NCBI GenBank assembly: GCA_005888395.1
Contig: VAXF01000113.1
Coordinates: 1,589 to 15,662, forward strand
DNA: 14,074 nucleotides
Direction: 5' to 3'
Source: Actinomycetota bacterium
Lineage (GTDB): Bacteria > Actinomycetota > Acidimicrobiia > Acidimicrobiales > AC-25
This document shows, in pieces, positions 12,662 to 14,074 of this stretch; positions within the stretch are counted from its first letter, which is position 1, and every line of letters begins with the position of its first letter. A model generated the notes under the pieces. It was not told where the DNA came from and searched no databases. It worked only from the letters and a program-made list of their open reading frames with translations. Position numbers and translations under genes: made by a program.

Positions 12662-12678
12662 GCGCGTCTCACGCGCTC
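12660..12678 (+). promoter_or_regulatory. Intercistronic hairpin between SDR and P450 genes
   Basis: GAGCGCG (12660-12666) and CGCGCTC (12672-12678) form a perfect 7-bp stem with loop TCTCA. It begins inside the SDR stop codon and ends four bases before the GGGAGG ribosome site of the P450 gene. No T-tract follows, so it is more likely an mRNA-stability or translation element than a full terminator. Confidence 0.45.
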
Positions 12679-12691
12679 CTTGGGAGGTTTC

Positions 12692-13969
12692 GTGACGGCT
12701 GATTTCGACCAGGTCGACTTCTTCTCCGACGAGTCCTTGAACGAGGACCCGTACCCCTACTTCGAGCACCTGCGCTCGAAGTGCTCGGTGACGCCGCTCC
12801 CGCATCACGGTGTGGTGGCGGTCTCGGGCTACGAGGAGGCGGGCGAGGTCTACCGGGATGTCGAGACGTTCTCGTCCTGCAACTCCGTGGTCGGTCCGTT
12901 CGCGATGTTCCCGGTGCCGTTGGAGGGTGACGACGTCAGCGAGATCATCGAGCGCTACCGGCATCAGCTTCCGATGAACGAGCACATGGTCACCATGGAC
13001 CCGCCCGAGCACACGCGGGAGCGAGCGCTGCTGATGCGCCTGCTCACTCCGAAGCGCCTGAAGCAGAACGAGGAGTTCATGTGGCGCCTCGCGGATCGGC
13101 AACTCGGCGAGTTCCTCGCCGACGGCCGCTGCGAGTTCATCAGCGCCTACTCGCAGCCGTTCGCCATGCTGGTCGTGGCCGACCTCCTCGGCGTCCCCGA
13201 ATCGGAGCACGAGCGGTTTCGCGAGGGCTTCGGGCTGAGTCCGTCACCAGGCGGGCTCGGTGACGAGGAGGGCCCAGGGCTCAACGCCCTTGGGTGGCTC
13301 GACGACTGCTTCGCGACGTACATCGAGGATCGCCGCCGTGAGCCGCGGGCTGACGTCCTGACCGACCTGGCGCAGGCCAAGTATCCCGATGGGTCCACCC
13401 CCGAGATCACCGCGGTCGTGCGGACCGCGACGTTCCTCTTCGCCGCCGGTCAGGAGACGACCGCTCGCCTTCTCGCCGCGGCAATGAAGCACCTCGCCGA
13501 GTACCCGGAGCTCCAGGACGAGCTCCGGGAGCACCGAGAGCGCATCCCGGACTTCATCGAAGAGGCGCTCCGGATCGAGAGCCCGGTGAAGGCCGACTTT
13601 CGTCTCGCCCGACGAGCCACGACCGTGGGCGGGGTCGACATCGCACCGGGAACGCCCGTGATGCTGCTCAACGGCGCGGCCAACCGGGATCCTCGACGGT
13701 TCGAGTGCCCGGCGGAGTTCCGGCTCGACCGGGCCAACGCCAAGGAGCACATCGCCTTCGGACGCGGTCACCACTCGTGCCCCGGGGGGCCGTTGGCGCG
13801 CGCCGAGGGTCGCATCAGCGTCGAGCGCATCCTCCACCGGACGCGCGACATTCGGCTCTCCGAAGAGCACCACGGGCCGCGGGGCGCCCGCCGCTTCGAG
13901 TACGAGCCGACATGGGTCCTCCGTGGCCTCCGACGCGTTCACATCGAGTTCACGCCCGCCGACGACTGA
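12692..13969 (+). CDS. Cytochrome P450
   Basis: A 425-residue soluble bacterial P450 monooxygenase. It shows the early MDPPEHTRER motif (102-111), the I-helix oxygen-activation motif AAGQETT (251-257) with Glu255 and Thr256, the K-helix ExxR as Glu291-Ala-Leu-Arg294, and the heme loop FGRGHHSCPGG (356-366) with Cys363 as iron ligand. All core elements are intact, so an active heme protein is expected; electrons would come from a ferredoxin and reductase not encoded here. Start GTG at 12692 follows GGGAGG after four bases; the in-frame TTG at 12680 lies before that ribosome site and is rejected. It lies 30 bp after the SDR, suggesting hydroxylation followed by oxidation of the alcohol. The CYP family and substrate cannot be assigned by eye. 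Confidence 0.96.
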   Translation: MTADFDQVDFFSDESLNEDPYPYFEHLRSKCSVTPLPHHGVVAVSGYEEAGEVYRDVETFSSCNSVVGPFAMFPVPLEGDDVSEIIERYRHQLPMNEHMVTMDPPEHTRERALLMRLLTPKRLKQNEEFMWRLADRQLGEFLADGRCEFISAYSQPFAMLVVADLLGVPESEHERFREGFGLSPSPGGLGDEEGPGLNALGWLDDCFATYIEDRRREPRADVLTDLAQAKYPDGSTPEITAVVRTATFLFAAGQETTARLLAAAMKHLAEYPELQDELREHRERIPDFIEEALRIESPVKADFRLARRATTVGGVDIAPGTPVMLLNGAANRDPRRFECPAEFRLDRANAKEHIAFGRGHHSCPGGPLARAEGRISVERILHRTRDIRLSEEHHGPRGARRFEYEPTWVLRGLRRVHIEFTPADD

Positions 13970-13989
13970 CGTGAGCCATGATGGTCACG
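13970..13989. terminator. Possible bidirectional hairpin between convergent P450 and SDR genes
   Basis: CGTGA (13970-13974) pairs with TCACG (13985-13989), and after one bulged G, CC pairs with GG around ATGAT. It fills the 15-bp gap between the two facing stops and overlaps the SDR stop. There is no T-tract on either strand, so terminator function is tentative. Confidence 0.3.
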
Positions 13990-14074
13990 GCGCGGAGTAC
14001 CCACCGTCGACGACCACCGCCGAACCGGTCGTCCACCTCGACGCCTCGCTCGCGAGGTACGCATAGGCCCCGAC
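13985..14074 (-). CDS. SDR oxidoreductase, C-terminal end only (rest outside window)
   Basis: The last 29 codons and TGA stop (13987-13985) of a minus-strand gene entering from the right edge. The translation contains YLASEASRWTTGSAVVVDGGYSAP, the standard C-terminal signature of classical SDRs (LASxxSxxxTGxxxxVDGG). It is convergent with the P450 gene, 15 bp apart, and would be the fourth SDR in about 4.5 kb. Cofactor and catalytic parts are not visible. Confidence 0.85.
   Translation of the reverse strand, partial: VGAYAYLASEASRWTTGSAVVVDGGYSAP

Noticed and set aside
11840..13210. A 456-residue minus-strand open frame
   Set aside because: It is antisense to the SDR and P450 genes and shows no recognisable domain.
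1..14074. CRISPR arrays, insertion sequences, transposases, integrases, rRNA
   Set aside because: No regularly spaced long repeats, no terminal inverted repeats with target duplications, and no matching protein motifs were seen.

Overview
This is a GC-rich actinobacterial chromosome segment. The MurT/GatD lipid II amidation pair, GTG and TTG starts, apparently leaderless genes and Thr/Pro-rich envelope proteins all point to Actinomycetota. An Acidimicrobiia-like lineage is my guess, but the sequence alone does not settle it. I see no insertion sequence, transposase, integrase, CRISPR array or rRNA.

Left part (1-5423) is envelope and cofactor housekeeping. The 3' end of cobT (lower-ligand activation for cobalamin) enters from the left edge. 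Facing it on the minus strand is a three-gene run: an AI-2E-type transporter, a YVTN/YncE-like beta-propeller lipoprotein, and a PAP2 phosphatase. The last two share a GTGA stop/start, and the PAP2 gene runs 81 nt into cobT from the opposite side. Divergent from the transporter, across only 61 bp, are murT and gatD, which overlap by 11 nt and encode the enzyme that amidates the glutamate of lipid II.

Middle (5445-9266): a secreted protein related to the N,N-dimethylformamidase large subunit follows gatD by 21 bp and meets, tail to tail with a 31-nt overlap, a membrane-anchored EAL-only cyclic-di-GMP phosphodiesterase. Upstream of the EAL gene on the minus strand lies a small Thr/Ala/Pro-rich surface protein with a sortase-signal-like C-terminus. 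It starts 20 nt after the 3' end of a tRNA-Gly(TCC), which is preceded by tRNA-Pro(TGG).

A 291-bp non-coding stretch (9267-9557) beyond the tRNAs carries three TGTGTC repeats at exactly 10-bp spacing and three GGGGGAAA repeats. To its right (9558-14074) the content changes to an accessory catabolic cluster: a lone SDR; a TetR regulator coupled by a TTGA overlap to an SDR with the geometry of 3-alpha-hydroxysteroid dehydrogenase/carbonyl reductase; and, divergent from the TetR gene, a second SDR followed by a cytochrome P450. The edge holds the last 29 codons of a further SDR. The TetR/SDR intergenic region contains a perfect 12-bp palindrome suited to be the TetR operator. The likely job is P450 hydroxylation followed by alcohol/ketone oxidation of an alicyclic (terpenoid- or steroid-like) substrate; the substrate is inferred.

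I did not find a clearly new biological system. The points most worth a second look are the phased repeats beside the tRNAs, the tRNA-to-mRNA junction, the secreted dimethylformamidase-like protein behind murT-gatD, and the propeller/PAP2 pair.
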